A stretch of 64,000 bases of DNA from Isoperla grammatica (taxonomy: Eukaryota > Arthropoda > Insecta > Plecoptera > Perlodidae). The DNA lies in assembly GCA_945910005.1 (NCBI GenBank), contig OX246741.1, positions 5,605,201 to 5,669,200 on the forward strand. The letters run 5' to 3'. The notes beneath the pieces are model-generated. The model did not search any database. It saw only the letters and a program-made list of their open reading frames with translations, and was not told where the DNA came from. The translations under genes were made by a program, and so were the position numbers. Every line of letters starts with the position of its first letter. Position 1 is the stretch's first letter. Shown piece after piece: positions 22,835 through 35,453 of this stretch.

Positions 22835-25800
22835 CGAGTCAATGAAATCAAGAGATCAATGTATCAATTTAACAAATGTTTTATTCGAGAGATAAATGCA
22901 CCAACAAAAACGCAACTAGAAAGGTCTTCCACAAAAATCTAGTTATTTCCAATTCGCTTCACTTTGATGGCATTGGAGACTGATACCCGGTATTTCTTTG
23001 TCCTTTTAAACGGTTGCAAGCTCAACCGGAACCGGAACTGACTGACTGCCAGTGCACTCATGCGATTTTGTTAACGAGAAAGTTTTTTCTCCAAACCGGA
23101 AACAGTTGAGTGTTCATTTTGGCCTTGCTACGGGACAAGGCTCTATATGTGACAACTTGCATCATTAGACAGACGTTATGCCGTGCATGAGAATTGCAAC
23201 CAATCATGTCGTTCTTTGCGGTCCAATGATTATCATTCAAGACCTATGGTTTTATGCTGATAAAAAATCTCAATCAATCAATCAATATCAATTACACTTT
23301 AATTAAAGAAATGAATGTCCAACGTTTCTTAGTAATAAACACGACATTTTTATCTGAGAGGTTCAATCAAATGAACTGGAAATTGAATCTAAAGAATTTC
23401 AACACTATTTTTCTCAATCGAATTGTTTACTGTTAGAATACTAAACCGTTTATTAAGAGTAAATACACCGCTTGAACAGTGGTGTTAAAAATAAAAATTA
23501 AAATGCATTTTTGGATTTTATTTAAAACGATCGACGTAACAAAAAAATCGAAAAATGTTTCTAGTTTTTATATGATTGAACATATTTTGATGGGACTATT
23601 TACATTTTTTTGCTAGTACATAGGACCTACCCTACCCTACCTATATAGGACCCTGGATCTCTAGTCAACCTTCTATCTGGATCTTCTTTCGAAAAATGCT
23701 CGTTTTAACAATACAAAGTGTTGACTTGTGAATGCACGAACCAAAGGTAAAATCAAAAATCAAATCATAACAGTCAAGAAGATTATTATTTTCTTATGCT
23801 CACATCACCTCTCGCGAGGGAACCGGGGCGGGGGGGGGGGTCTAGGGGGGTAAAATCCCCCGTCACGATTGCTGATGGTGAATTACAAGTATTTCATTAC
23901 CATTATAAATGAATTAGGATGTGCTGTACTTTTTATAACTTCTTCACGCAAAGTAATGGATGGACGCTGCGTACAAATTTAAGTATTTAAATAGCATTCG
24001 CAAATAATTCTTTTTTCATTGTACTAGGGTAGGTACTATTGTTCACCGTACTTACCGGTGAATGTCTGGGCCCCTACTTTCCGACCTCCTTCATTGATAC
24101 AGATCTAGAACAAACGGAATTGATATCAAGGTAGTTAATAATAATTATAGTGAAGCTCAATTTTCCCTGTATGCAACAACAATGTGCAATTTCAAACCAC
24201 TATAGCTTCGATTCACGATCGGCAAGCAAAACGTACAGAACTGACCAATTAAATTGCAACAAGATATTTTAATAGTCAATCATATCTTGATAATGTAATA
24301 TAATATAATGGGTCGTAAAAAATAACATTTTTTCGTGGTTGGAAGTGAACGCTAATAGCTGCTATTATAGAAGCAGATCCTTTTCGGCGCGATCGGCCGC
24401 CTTCATTAACTTATTTCGGCTGAGGAAACCAACGTTTAGAAACTGTACACGTATTTTTGAGAGAATGCATCACGGATAAACTCAACGACCAACTTTTTGT
24501 GCCTTTAAGTTTTTTTTAATAAATATTTCGACACGTTATAGCGGCTGTTAACACTACTATCTCAAGTTATGCACATGAAACATAGAGGATGTAATTATAA
24601 ATTGTGTAAGAATATAAATATGAAAGAGGGGAACTGAACAGGCAAACGAAATAGCTTCTGTTATCCATCTAATAATAAAGAGCGAACTGAGAGATTGAGA
24701 ACAATTCTATGAAACACGTTTTTAGTTAAAAAGGGGTTTAATTATTTCATAACTTATTTAAGAATGATTTAACTGACGTGTAAGTGAGAAACAGTTTATG
24801 TGGTAACTATATACATTGAGAAGCAATGTAACGCCTTATGTAGTATATTACGTAATCCCCCCCCCCCCCCCCCCCACGGGAGTGCAAGTATAATGCGTTG
24901 TATGATTTTAGTTTGGAAACAGTTTGGGCGTGGGCGATAGTTGATTAAACTTTTGAGGGGGGGGGGGGGGGCGGACTTATGCCCATCTCAACCCCATCGC
25001 ACGAAGGTGATGGATGCAGATGGAAACCGACCCCTGACCTAATCCCTAACTTGGTTTGACCCTTGAACGTAATACCAAGGTTTACGCTGCTAATGCTCCA
25101 ACTAATTCAAACTTGTCAAACTTATTTATGTTGTGGGTTGTACGAGATACCTGTGTGTTATAAAACAACAAGATACATAGTTACGGCTTTATCCCGTTAA
25201 AAGCCTCCCCGTCAGGACACTCCTGTCCTGACTGAGGTATCGGTTCTCGCTGTGTCGGCACTAGCTTATAGTGTCATATGAAAAGATAAATGATTTTATT
25301 TATGCCCAGGCAATGGAAAAAAGAAAGTTTATTTGTATATGCCTATATATTTCGAGTAACTCTTCAAGTAGCAACATATCGATAAGACTTAGCATATTTA
25401 GCATTGTGTTCGCTGCACAAATATATTTATGTTTTAGTTTTAAAAGTATTGGTTACAGAAACACGGCCTAAGATTTCGATTGGACATGATTGGCGCACAT
25501 TCCAACCGTCAGAGTATTCACGATCACAAGCTTCAACACCTACCTACACAAATTAATCAAAATCGAAAATGTGTTAGGTATTTCAAGAAACCGGTCCGGA
25601 CTATGGTTCTATTCTATTCATTACCTCGCCACTGAAGATGAGTCCTTGAAGGTAGGGGAGAGAGGGGAAAGGGGGGGGGAGGGGATCAGATTACTGATTA
25701 AGCATGTTGGGTGGGCTTCGGGAACAATGGTCTGTTTTAGTACAAACATCAATGCAGTCTGCAGACACACAGACACGTCAAGTCGAATAAAACTTAATAC

Positions 25801-27599
25801 CTCTTGTATACTGGGTTGGTTCAGTTACAATAAAGGAGTTGGTAATTAGTTCAATTGGATTATCTTATGAGGAATATCGTCGTCTACATCCTCCGAGTAT
25901 TTGGATTTACAATTTATTTTGTTAATTCATCATTTCTACTGTTAATACAATCGTTATGAATTCCTTGTAATGATAATGGAAATAACAATTATTTTTGCTA
26001 ATTATTTATCATTGTAATATATAGTGTTATTATCATTATAAAATTATGACTGGTGTATTAAAGTTATTAAACACAACTGATGAGTTAGCTTGGCAGACAG
26101 GTACAGATTGTATTCATGCCCGTGTATTAGGGGCAACATCCCATTACTCCATTATTGTGGGAAAGAAGAACTTTGTATGTAATTAGATATATTACCGGGA
26201 GATTTGTTCAGTGGAATGATGCCGTCATTAGTTTGCATTTAGCAATCAGATAATTTTCTGATCAGTAGGTCTAAACACAGGTTTTTATTATCCATAGGTT
26301 TAGACGGGGTCTTTAACTAAAACGAAATAATAAAACAAAATAGATGTGAAAAAGATCATCCTAAATTGTAACATCCTTGATATAATTGCATATTTTCATA
26401 GCACGCAGTATTATCTTATCAATATGAGTTATCATTATGGTTTATCACAACGCTTTTGCTTGGCAAATCTGGCAATCTATATAAATTAAATTTCAACATA
26501 AAACAATAATCTGATTTAACTGTTAGTCATATGAACTGTGGACATAACTAATCATATACTACAAAATTAAACCATGATCCCTGATGCGCGATATCTTGGA
26601 AGCAAATGATACAAGAAAAGCAGTGGCGCATTTTTTCTCGGAAATAATTGTGTTTGACCGGAAACGGAAAGAAAGTACTACAAAAACAAAAAACAGCAAC
26701 GTTAATATTGTAGTAGTCAAAAGTATACAAAACATAGGCTCATCCCCCCCCCCCCCCCCCCCACCACCACACACATATACACACAAACGTACACACACAC
26801 ACTTCAATTATCATGCATAGATATAGACCATAGAAATTTTTAGTTTTAAAAATTCACACTAACAACAACAGCTGATAAAGAACAAAGTTTTTAATGTTTT
26901 GTATATATATAAAATATTTCCATCAATCTCCGTCAGTGTTGGCGCTACTGATTTCCTCCCAAACCGGGGATCAACGGGAGGCGAGGCACGCAACAGTCAT
27001 CTCAACAGGTATTTAAGAATAAAAAATAGCTACACACTTTATCTGAGGGTTTCCTCGGCGGACGCACTTTCAAAGTGTGCGAGGGCCTCACGCAAAGTTT
27101 TCGTGTACCTGGATGGCGAGATTTGTGTGTGTGTGTGGGGGGGGGGGGGGGGGGGGGGATCTTGAAGCTAAATTTGATAAACTAGTCCCCCCCCCTCCCA
27201 TAAATCGAATATCCTTATATATTGAAGAATTTACCCCGCACATATCAACAAGACATGAGTTAATAAATGAAAACATCAACTTTGGGAATCATATTTCTGA
27301 AATTCTCATTACTAAAGCCAGGGTTGATTTGATAGGCAATAACTTCTTGAAACCAAATTCAACATACGCCGGTTAGCTGCTAGCCTTAGTACCTAGTACC
27401 TTAGTACCTAGTAGCCTTAGTAGTAGCTAGTTAGTAGCTAGCCCTGCCATGAATATATAGTCAATCCTGCATAAAGCAACAATGCACACATCGATATCGA
27501 GGGTCGTTCCGAATAATAAATCGATTATTTTTCAAGCGGATCTCCATTCTGTATTAATTCCCGAGTGATAGACATTAAATAAAGACCACATACATATAC
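22835..27599. other. Unassigned DNA with several poly(G)/poly(C) tracts
   Basis: No supported gene. Homopolymers: G at 23831-23840, C at 24857-24875, G at 24957-24971, C at 26744-26762 and G at 27137-27158. An AATC microsatellite lies at about 23270-23290. A frame at 25490-25849 is interrupted by low-complexity GGGGA sequence and has no recognisable product. At about 27370-27440 short CTAGTACCTTAGTA repeats occur. Confidence 0.5.
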
Positions 27600-27806
27600 G
27601 AACCTAGTAATTGGACTGTACACTGTTTCTTGTCACACATAAAATTAAAGCCCAATATTTCGAACCCTGATCAGAGCTCTTCAACAGGCGGGGGAAAAAA
27701 CGCCTATATTCACCTGTTGAAGAGCTCTGATCAGGGTTCGAAATATTGCGCTTTAATTTTTATGTATGACAAGGAACAGTGTACAGTCCATGCAATTACT
27801 AGGTTC
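27600..27806. mobile_element. 207-bp hairpin element
   Basis: The left arm starts GAACCTAGTAATTG and the right arm ends with its complement CAATTACTAGGTTC. Pairing continues almost perfectly through TTTCGAACCCTGATCAGAGC and CTCTTCAACAGG to a centre near 27701. The layout (long hairpin, CGAA-containing inner arm) recalls the elements at 3.96 and 4.86 kb, but the sequence differs and I found no convincing target-site duplication. Confidence 0.75.
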
Positions 27807-30111
27807 TTATAAAGTTTTACCTGTTCTGCTATGTTTTCGTTTTAATTACCTCATACATAGCCAGCAATGCTGCATGTTAGAGATCATAGAAAGAACCAAA
27901 GATATTATATTGGGGAGAACTCACCATTGGAGGATTCCCCAATATCCCCCGATCACGTGGTTGAATGACCTTATCAAACAACTGTGCAAAATGAAGGTCA
28001 CCAAGGGACACGTGACTCTAATTAAGATCGTATCTTAACGATATTATTACTATGCAGGCCATGTCTACCAACCTAGCGACCAGAACACTATATACGTACC
28101 CTCGACTCTCACTCTACAAGAATGTTAATAATCACTGATGACCAAACCGCAGACAAGACAAAAAACAGATTCCTTCATTATTTGGAAATGTTAAGGTATG
28201 GTATATGTATACAAAAAAAACTAAGTAATTCGTAGTTGCCCATTGAGAACTTGAATGCCTACCAGTGTTAGTAATACTGATGAGGCATTAGATGTATTTT
28301 ATTAAGGTGATTAAGTCATTGAGTCATCTCAATCTTTCTGTTTTTTTTTTCTACGTGGGTTTAACTAATTGGAAGTTACAACAAATATGTGAATGTTATA
28401 TACCACAATAAAGTCTACACAGTGAGTAAATGTGTAATAAACTAACTTGGACAAGGAATATGATTGTAATGCTCACATCATGAGTGTAAAGAATAATGTA
28501 TACATACACATACAAGTGGTTTGTAGAATACACTCTCATCGTAACTTCAGCTTTCAGTGTTGGAAAATTAACGAAGTGAAACATTAAAAAAACTGCTCAA
28601 AGGTTGGTAATTTTCAAAAGAGTTTCAGCTGTTGTTGCTGGAGTGTAGAATCAACATTCAACGATATTACGGTTAATTGAAACTGATGTGTTCGTTCATT
28701 AGAAATTTAAAAAGGTGATTTTTATTGGGAATGTCAACGCAAGTCGATTGACAAGTGTTTAAATTAAATTATTTCAACGAACGATTAAACCTTGTGCTGC
28801 CTCCTATGGAGAATACGGTGCAATGTTCCCCTAAGCGTTTTATACTGTGAAGATTATATTCGTCGAGTACATTTTGTAAAATATGTCGATTTGAAAAAAA
28901 ATCAACAAATCATTCAAAAACAAGTAACGATTTCAGTTACTATACTTATGGCCTTTTCAATTCCAGCTGCACTGAGTGCGCACTGGCGCTCTAGCTAGAG
29001 TATTGTTGTTAAGCCATAGAAAACGGTATAATAACCCGGTAATATACACATTATACCAATTATACACGGGAACCATTTTATTAAAAATGTTATTATATTG
29101 ATATTACTTAATTAATGCTTGCCGAAATACTCGTATACGGGTTTTCAATGTTCTTCTTATTACAAAAGGCTTTACTTAATGTATTTAATATAATATACAA
29201 TATCAGACAAATCTTTTAAAATAACGATTATATAAGCATTAATTCATTTAAGCATTTTAATTAATTACGTTAATTAGGGGGGTCGGACGGCGGTAAACTT
29301 TCTTCGGTGTATGTAGGTATACATAGCAAACACCTTCTGATAAAAAAAAATTCTGTACCAATTAATTCCGGGTAAAATTGCTATTTGACCGGGGTATAAG
29401 TACTTCTATAATGTAATATTCCGACTTCCTAACTTTGCAGGAAAGCCTGGGCTGGGCCATTTAGAACAAATGAGTTAATACAGGAGTAAGACGCGAATGC
29501 CTGAGGGCTGGGATGATGTTATTTTTGAGACCCGCAAATTATTTATTGTTCCCACACTCTCCTTTCCTCTCTTTTCGTAACAAGTGTTTATAGTGATTGA
29601 GATGATGAAATTACATCACTCAATCCTTGTATAACGTGTTCGAACATGTTCAAGGTACCAACCAATCTATCTGTCGGCATTCTATGACGTCATAGCTGTC
29701 CATTTGCTTCTGTTTTATAGTGATCTCATTCTACCTCGTGTCGTGTATGGTGAAGTTTGGCGTAGTTTGTTCAAAGATTAATCGTGACTTTAATTAAAGG
29801 TTGTCAGAGTCGAATCAAGAATCGATCCCTCCCTGTATTTGCCTTCATTAAGTTCGGAGCGAAATTCCAGTCATGATTGCAGCTGATGGAGTGAAACCAT
29901 GTTACAAGGACGTTGTTGGCTGCAGTGCTGATCTGAGACCCTCTGTGCTCGAAGAAACTGGGCCTGATCCTTGAGGAATGCGAGAACGCCCCCCCCCCCC
30001 CCCCCCCACAACACTAGAATCCCCCAAAATCTGAGCCACTCTAAAATAAATTAGAGACGTTCTGCTCAGAATGAGAGTAAACCAGTAAATTTTTGACCAA
30101 AATTTGCACAA
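27807..30111. other. No recognisable gene
   Basis: AT-rich DNA with only short frames. A 19-base C run lies at 29989-30007. Confidence 0.5.
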
Positions 30112-30275
30112 TTTAGGGCCGGTTTCACCAAACTTTTAATCTCCTATAAACCATAGTATGCGGATATTTGCTCTCACCATGCAAACATGGCGACCGCCGT
30201 ACATCTTGAATGTAGTTTATTGAAACCATAGTTAGAAAACGGAGATTAGTAAGTCGGAGCATTAAGAAGTTGATG
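30112..30275. repeat. Possible short inverted-repeat element
   Basis: AAACTTTTAATCTCC at about 30130 and GGAGATTAGTAAGT near 30240, with inner AACCATAGT on one side and ACCATAGTTAG on the other, form an imperfect inverted pair. The start GGGCCGGTTTCACCAAAC looks like a MITE terminus. Boundaries and TSD are not clear. Confidence 0.35.
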
Positions 30276-30394
30276 AATTCGGACATCGTCGAAGAGTGGT
30301 GCAAATTTAACTCAAAATCGACTGTTTTTTACTCCTTTATCTTCGTGCGTAGGATCTGGTCTCGAGATTAGCCGAAGAGTTTCTGCCCAAAACC

Positions 30395-30637
30395 ATGGCG
30401 GCTTCACTAGAAGACACCATGCATGCGTTTTGTATGCAATGTTTGTTGAAACATCAAACAATGGTTACCAATTCGAGATTATTAAATCCGAGATGTAAAA
30501 ACTTTGGTAACCGCTATGAACTGTATTTTTTAAAGTTCTTGGCCAGCATGTGCATGCTGACTGATAGCTATACTCGCTCCCGATTTTTCACTTTGAAACT
30601 ATGGACACCCTTGCATGGAGTCCAAAATCAGTGGTAG
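30395..30637 (+). CDS. Unrecognised 80-codon frame with a strong start context
   Basis: The ATG sits in AAAACCATGGCGGC, a good Kozak context, and opens a frame beginning MAASLEDTMHAFCMQCLLK that contains several Cys and Met residues and ends before TAG at about 30637. No domain is recognised. A minisatellite follows at 30.7 kb, and another frame resumes at 31103 with an AATAAA near 31425. The stretch 30.39-31.43 kb could therefore be one transcribed unit, but no splice junction links the parts convincingly. Confidence 0.25.
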   Translation: MAASLEDTMHAFCMQCLLKHQTMVTNSRLLNPRCKNFGNRYELYFLKFLASMCMLTDSYTRSRFFTLKLWTPLHGVQNQW

Positions 30638-30737
30638 TTGTGACACCTTATATCTTGCGTCACCATGCAGCAAGTCCACGGTGAACCATATTTTGGCGAA
30701 CTAAGGGACAAGCTCACAAGAAGTTCACAGCAGCCCA

Positions 30738-31140
30738 GCAGCAACAAGTGAGGACAGCACTGGACAGAAGGACAGGCCAATGCCATGGCTGAGCCGAGCT
30801 CTAGCGGTGGCAGGGCGTACTAGAACTACTGCAGACGGACAGTGAGGACAGTACAGGACAGGAGGACAGGCCATGGCTGAGCCGAGCTCTAGCGGTGGCA
30901 GGGCGTACTAGAACTACTGCAGACGGACAGTGAGGACAGTACAGGACAGGAGGACAGGCCATGGCTGAACTGAGCTCTAGCGGTGGCAGGGCGTACTAGG
31001 ACCACTGCAGGCGGACAGTGAGGACAGTACAGGACAGGAGGACAGGCCATGTGATTGTGACTGAGTGGCAGCGTCTATAGCGCTCTGAGCCGAGCTCTAG
31101 CGGTGGCAGGGCGTACTAGGACCACTGCAGGCGGACAGCA
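30738..31140. repeat. 88-bp minisatellite
   Basis: Units carry GAGGACAGGCCATGGCTGA, CGAGCTCTAGCGGTGGCAGG and ACTGCAGACGGACAG. The phrase GAGGACAGGCC recurs 88 bp apart near 30863 and 30951. About four copies, the last interrupted. Local GC content is well above the surrounding DNA. Confidence 0.9.
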
Positions 31141-31393
31141 GCAAGTGCGGGCACAGAGGTCGCGAAAGGTCACGACAGGTATGTGCTCGTGGGCTTCTGG
31201 TCCAGGGAGAACCGGCTGCTGCATCTATGAACAACGTCTCCTACCTTCGATGGATTCTCGCCAAAAACCGCAGAGATATCGGTACGATAATACGTGCAAA
31301 ATATTTGAGTGTTTTCTCATGCTACACAAAGGTTGGAGGGAGTCTGTAAAGATTGCATGGCGTAATTTATCGAGGAGACAATACAGAAGGTGA
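31103..31393 (+). CDS. Unrecognised frame downstream of the minisatellite
   Basis: A 96-codon frame whose first part lies in minisatellite DNA. The distal half, from an internal ATG (MDSRQKPQRYRYDNTCKIFE) to RRQYRR before TGA, is basic and less repetitive. AATAAA follows about 35 nt after the stop, which would suit a 3' end. I recognise no family and cannot exclude a chance frame. Confidence 0.2.
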   Translation: MAGRTRTTAGGQQQVRAQRSRKVTTGMCSWASGPGRTGCCIYEQRLLPSMDSRQKPQRYRYDNTCKIFECFLMLHKGWRESVKIAWRNLSRRQYRR

Positions 31394-31429
31394 AGGGTGT
31401 TAGGTTAAGCACGATCCAAGAAAAACAAT

Positions 31430-34062
31430 AAAACAACATCCATTATTTTAATCCAATAGTATTTGCCGATTTGCACTTTTCTTCTTCAAGCAATCCCATT
31501 ACAATGTTCTTGAATGTGCTAAATATGAAAACCTACAATGAAATTGATATAATTCTAGCAAGAAATAATGACACATTTTTAGCGAGTACTCTTTATGAAA
31601 ATGTACTAATTGATTAGTTTTGAAATTATGAGAGAGAAATGTGGTGTGTTTGCGAACCAACTGAAATGCGCTTTGTAAGTTTTTACGATTTATGTAGAAA
31701 CTTTGAAATTGAACTCACACTACCGTTTGTAATTTGTGAAATAAGTTTGCTGTGTACAAGTCAAAAGTTTTACACGGCTTTGTTTCGTTTATTTACTCCG
31801 TACAGACAGCTCGTTGTATTTTGGCACTGACAATGAATCAATGTATATAAATAAGATCTTTAAATAATTATTGACGTTTATGTAACCGAAATGGGCGTAA
31901 CCCATGTAAGTCAGAATATACTTGTTTTTGGTGTAAGTTATACGTTAGCGGACATAGGGTTTTGACCACGGCATTTTTTGCTCGTAAAATATAACATACT
32001 TGTAGACAAGCCCCGAGCCTGTACGGGAGTACTGAGCTCAAATACTGTCTAGACTCCCCCCCCCCCCCCCCCCCCAACCATCACTTATACACCCGGATGT
32101 CGAAAAGAGGATCTAGCAGTGCATGGCTTCAATTATATATTTAAATTATATTAAAATTGTGGAAATTTACAGCTACATAGAACTTAAAAATCAGTTTTAT
32201 TTTCTGCTTTGCGATGAAATCGCAAATTTGCGCAAAAAAGTAAAAGTAAACTCATATCCTAAAAAACAGTATAAACACACAATGAAGTTTAAAAGGGAAC
32301 TCAAAACGGCTGCTGCTAACTCATCCGGCTTAAACTCTCGTATCACACATAACAAACAAAAAAAACATCAAGTGTGATGGTATTTCTTCATTTTTCCGTT
32401 TTTTAGTTAGATAAAAAGGGGTCCCGATCACGTATCTCGTATAAATCCCACCAACACACAACATAAAAATTCCTCCAAGCTGGTCAGGAGGCGAAGTGAG
32501 TGAGGAGAAGAGAGGAGAGATTCCTCAACGGTAGACAGACACTGCTACCGCGAACCTGCGAGGCGATGGAGGGGAAGGGTTGGAGGGGAAGTGGTTTGCC
32601 GTGAGATACAAGCAGCTACAGCGGCTCTGAGTCATGATTTAAATATTGGCACCTCGAGGAGATAAGAAGCCGTGTCGGGTTTGGACAGGATATGAGGTGG
32701 TTATTAGGTGGGTAAGTGGCTGCATGGCTAGAGAGCCGGCCAGACTTCTGAGTACGGAGGTCTTCGAGACAGCCATCTTATATCTGTGTATCGTTCCCGT
32801 CTTCACCACCTCTTTCTTGGAGCCCAAGTTTATAAAATGCGTCTTCTGAATGAATAACGTTATCCTTCACCACTCTACTTCTATATTGCTTAGAGCACAA
32901 GTTTACAAACGTGTCTTCGACAAAAATAACTTTGGACATTTCTTATCCACGAGCTTATCTTATCCACTCCCATTCAGTTGTTTTACTACTTCTTTCTTGG
33001 AGCCGAAGTTTATAATAATTGTGCATTTGGAAGTAAATAACGTCACATATTGTTCTCTTGTCCACTCTCATTCGCATTTTTCACCACCTCTTTGTGGAGC
33101 AAAAATTTTCAAAATGTGCCTTCAAAAGAAATGACATCTCCTCTTTACCACCGTTCACCAATCTACTGTTTTAGCCCAAGTTTACAATTGTCGTCAAGTT
33201 TTAGGAAACAAAGTTAGCCATCTTATTGAGGGAATCCTTAGAGGATTCGAGATGTAGTGTTACCAGAGAACAGAGCATATTGAAATGCTCATTGATACTT
33301 CACACAGAGAGAGAGACAAAAGAAAGTGCTTGAAGAGCAAACGAAGGAAGAATTACACCTATAATTACAAAGTTTTATGACATGGAGAATAGACTAAAAA
33401 TTTGAGAGTGTTGAATAACAAATAATGTAAACATTTACAAAGTATAAAACATTTCAAACAGCAATCGAACCGCATTTCTTGCACTTTAACACAACTTGCA
33501 ATTCCGGGACATTTATCCGTCCCGAAAACTATTTTCGGGATACCGGGACAGTACCCAGAAAAATCCCATTCACACCAGGATGCACTGAGGAAAACCTCGG
33601 GAAAACCTAGAGCCATGATTGCCGGTATCGGGTAAAGAACTGAATGGTTCTACCACAGCCATCTCTATCGGTTGAGTACGGAGGAATATAAGAGAAGTTT
33701 TCACGTCGGGGGGGGGGGAGGGGAGGAATGCATAATAACGACACAAATGGGAAATCTTCTGTCATAATGAAGCACAGTGGGAATTTTCCCGCAGTCCCAC
33801 TTTTCACCGTCCCGCTCACACTCTCGGTAGCCCTCGTTACGTCAAACGAGTGTGTGTTCAGTTAGTGACGTCATCGGTCGTCGTCACGATTAACCTCTTT
33901 GCGTGGCTCGAGTCCAGCGCGACCATCAAATTGATCGTGTACGTTCAGTTACAGTCAACGGTTGCGTCATAATTCTACAAGGTCTTATACACAGCGCAGT
34001 TATCAAGAATCTGTAGCATCCGTTTTTGGCATGTACTGTATACACAGGCAACATAGCCATCG
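31430..34062. other. No recognisable gene; degenerate repeats at 32.8-33.1 kb
   Basis: At 32800-33120 blocks such as TTCACCACCTCTTTCTTGGAG, GCCCAAGTTTATAA and TCTTGTCCACTC recur imperfectly, suggesting an old degenerate tandem duplication. C run at 32056-32075 and G run near 33709-33718. No supported reading frame. Confidence 0.5.
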
Positions 34063-34135
34063 GCCCGGATAGCTCAGTCGGTAGAGCATTAGGCTTTTAA
34101 CCTAAGGGTCCAGGGTTCGAGTCCCTGTTCGGGCG
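34063..34135 (+). tRNA. tRNA-Lys (anticodon UUU)
   Basis: A complete 73-nt cloverleaf without intron. The acceptor stem GCCCGGA pairs with TTCGGGC (one G-T pair). The D arm contains box A TAGCTCAGTCGG. The anticodon stem TTAGG/CCTAA encloses the loop CTTTTAA, giving anticodon TTT. The T arm CAGGG-TTCGAGT-CCCTG contains box B. The discriminator base is G, and CCA is not encoded, as in eukaryotes. A T-run terminator follows at 34139-34144. All stems pair and box A and box B are intact, so it should be an active Pol III gene that decodes AAA/AAG lysine codons. It stands alone, with no other tRNA gene nearby. Confidence 0.97.
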
Positions 34136-34138
34136 CAC

Positions 34139-34144
34139 TTTTTT
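34139..34144 (+). terminator. RNA polymerase III terminator of tRNA-Lys
   Basis: Six consecutive T residues start four bases after the tRNA 3' end, the usual Pol III stop signal. Confidence 0.85.
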
Positions 34145-34918
34145 ATACGCTCTTATTGTATCGTACCGCGTGTGGTGAATTGAACATGTGCGGTAGTTGT
34201 ACGCAATGTTATGGCGCGGGCGTATTAATTGGGTTACGAGAGATAAATGAAAGCGTAGGAATGGACCTATCTATGGAGGCGAGATGGCTGGGCCGGTCGA
34301 CTCGGCTGAGAGTAGACTTGTCATGCGATGACTTGTGAGAACATAACTCCCTCTACCTGCTGAGGGGTGGACAAACGAACCCACACACACATCATAATTA
34401 AAATTAATTATCATATTTTGTTGAGAGGACGTGTTTTTTTAGTTTTTTTCGTAAAACAATACAATAAACGGGTGTTTAATGAATCATGAATGAATGTTGG
34501 AAGATTAAAAATAAAACTGCCATTTACAACTCTAATGTGATCTATTAGTAGTCTGCTCTATCTTATCAACCTGTGGCAATATTTGATTATTTATTTCCTG
34601 ACGTAGATAGCCTATCATAAAATAGCGTGATTCGAAGCTAAAACGGGACAATTTTCAACACCTTGCCTTTAAAAAATTGATTTTACCATATTATATCACG
34701 TGATTTTTTATTTTACCTGATGTATATTGAATTAATCTTACCTAATCAACAGGCGTTATCTCGAAAAAAGTATTCATTTGGTTCAAATATGATATTTATT
34801 GTGTCCCATTTTAGCCCCGCCAATTGGGCTAAAAGGGGGCTATTTTAGGGGCTAAATCAGGACATCACTGTATCTGCCTTCTTGTGGGTCAGATAATTTT
34901 GGGCTATTGTAGGACAGT
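34145..34918. other. No recognisable gene
   Basis: Short frames only. GGGCTAAAAGGGGGC-like blocks near 34800-34860 are internally repetitive but have no clear boundaries. Confidence 0.45.
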
Positions 34919-35453
34919 AGGACACAGTGTGGCTAAGACAATGAGGAATTTTTCAGATAGTTCAGATATATTTTACTATAAAAAACAAATATTTTTTCCA
35001 AGTTGACAGTTGATAAAATGTACCGAACAACCTGTGTTTCTACATTACAGGTCTGAAACAAATGTTAGCTAATTCAGTTTATTTATTGCTGGTGATAGCA
35101 CTATTTATTATTTTAAAAACTCTATGCTTCAAAACGTTTAGCCACTCATTCAAATGATTTAGTTGACGCTAGTCAACTACTAAATCACAAGATAACTAAT
35201 TAACTACGTAGTTAATTAGTTATCTGTGACTAAATGTTTTGAAACATAGAGTTTTTTAAATAATAAATAGTGCTATCACCAGCAATAAATAAACTAAATT
35301 AGCTAACTATTTGTTTCAGACCTGTAATGTGAAAACACAGGTTGCTTGGTACATTTTATCAACTGTCAACTTGTAAAAAATATTTGTTTTTTATAGTAAA
35401 ATATATCTGAACAATCTGAAAAATTCCTCATTGTCTTAGCCACACTGTGTCCT
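34919..35453. mobile_element. Long palindromic foldback element, about 535 bp
   Basis: The outer end AGGACACAGTGTGGC and the inner blocks ACAATGAGGAATTTTTCAGAT, TATTTATTGCTGGTGATAGC and AACTAATTAAC are repeated in complement on the right side, meeting at the perfect palindrome AACTACGTAGTT (35202-35213). The left arm carries about 45 extra bases near 35145-35185, which contain their own small inverted repeat. It has no coding capacity. Its core, ATAACTAATTAAC plus ATCTGTG, is also the core of the 31-bp insertion at 56243-56273. Confidence 0.85.

Noticed and set aside
26559..27279. Proline- or glycine-rich proteins across G/C runs
   Set aside because: Homopolymer runs read through in several frames on both strands, which is a composition artefact.
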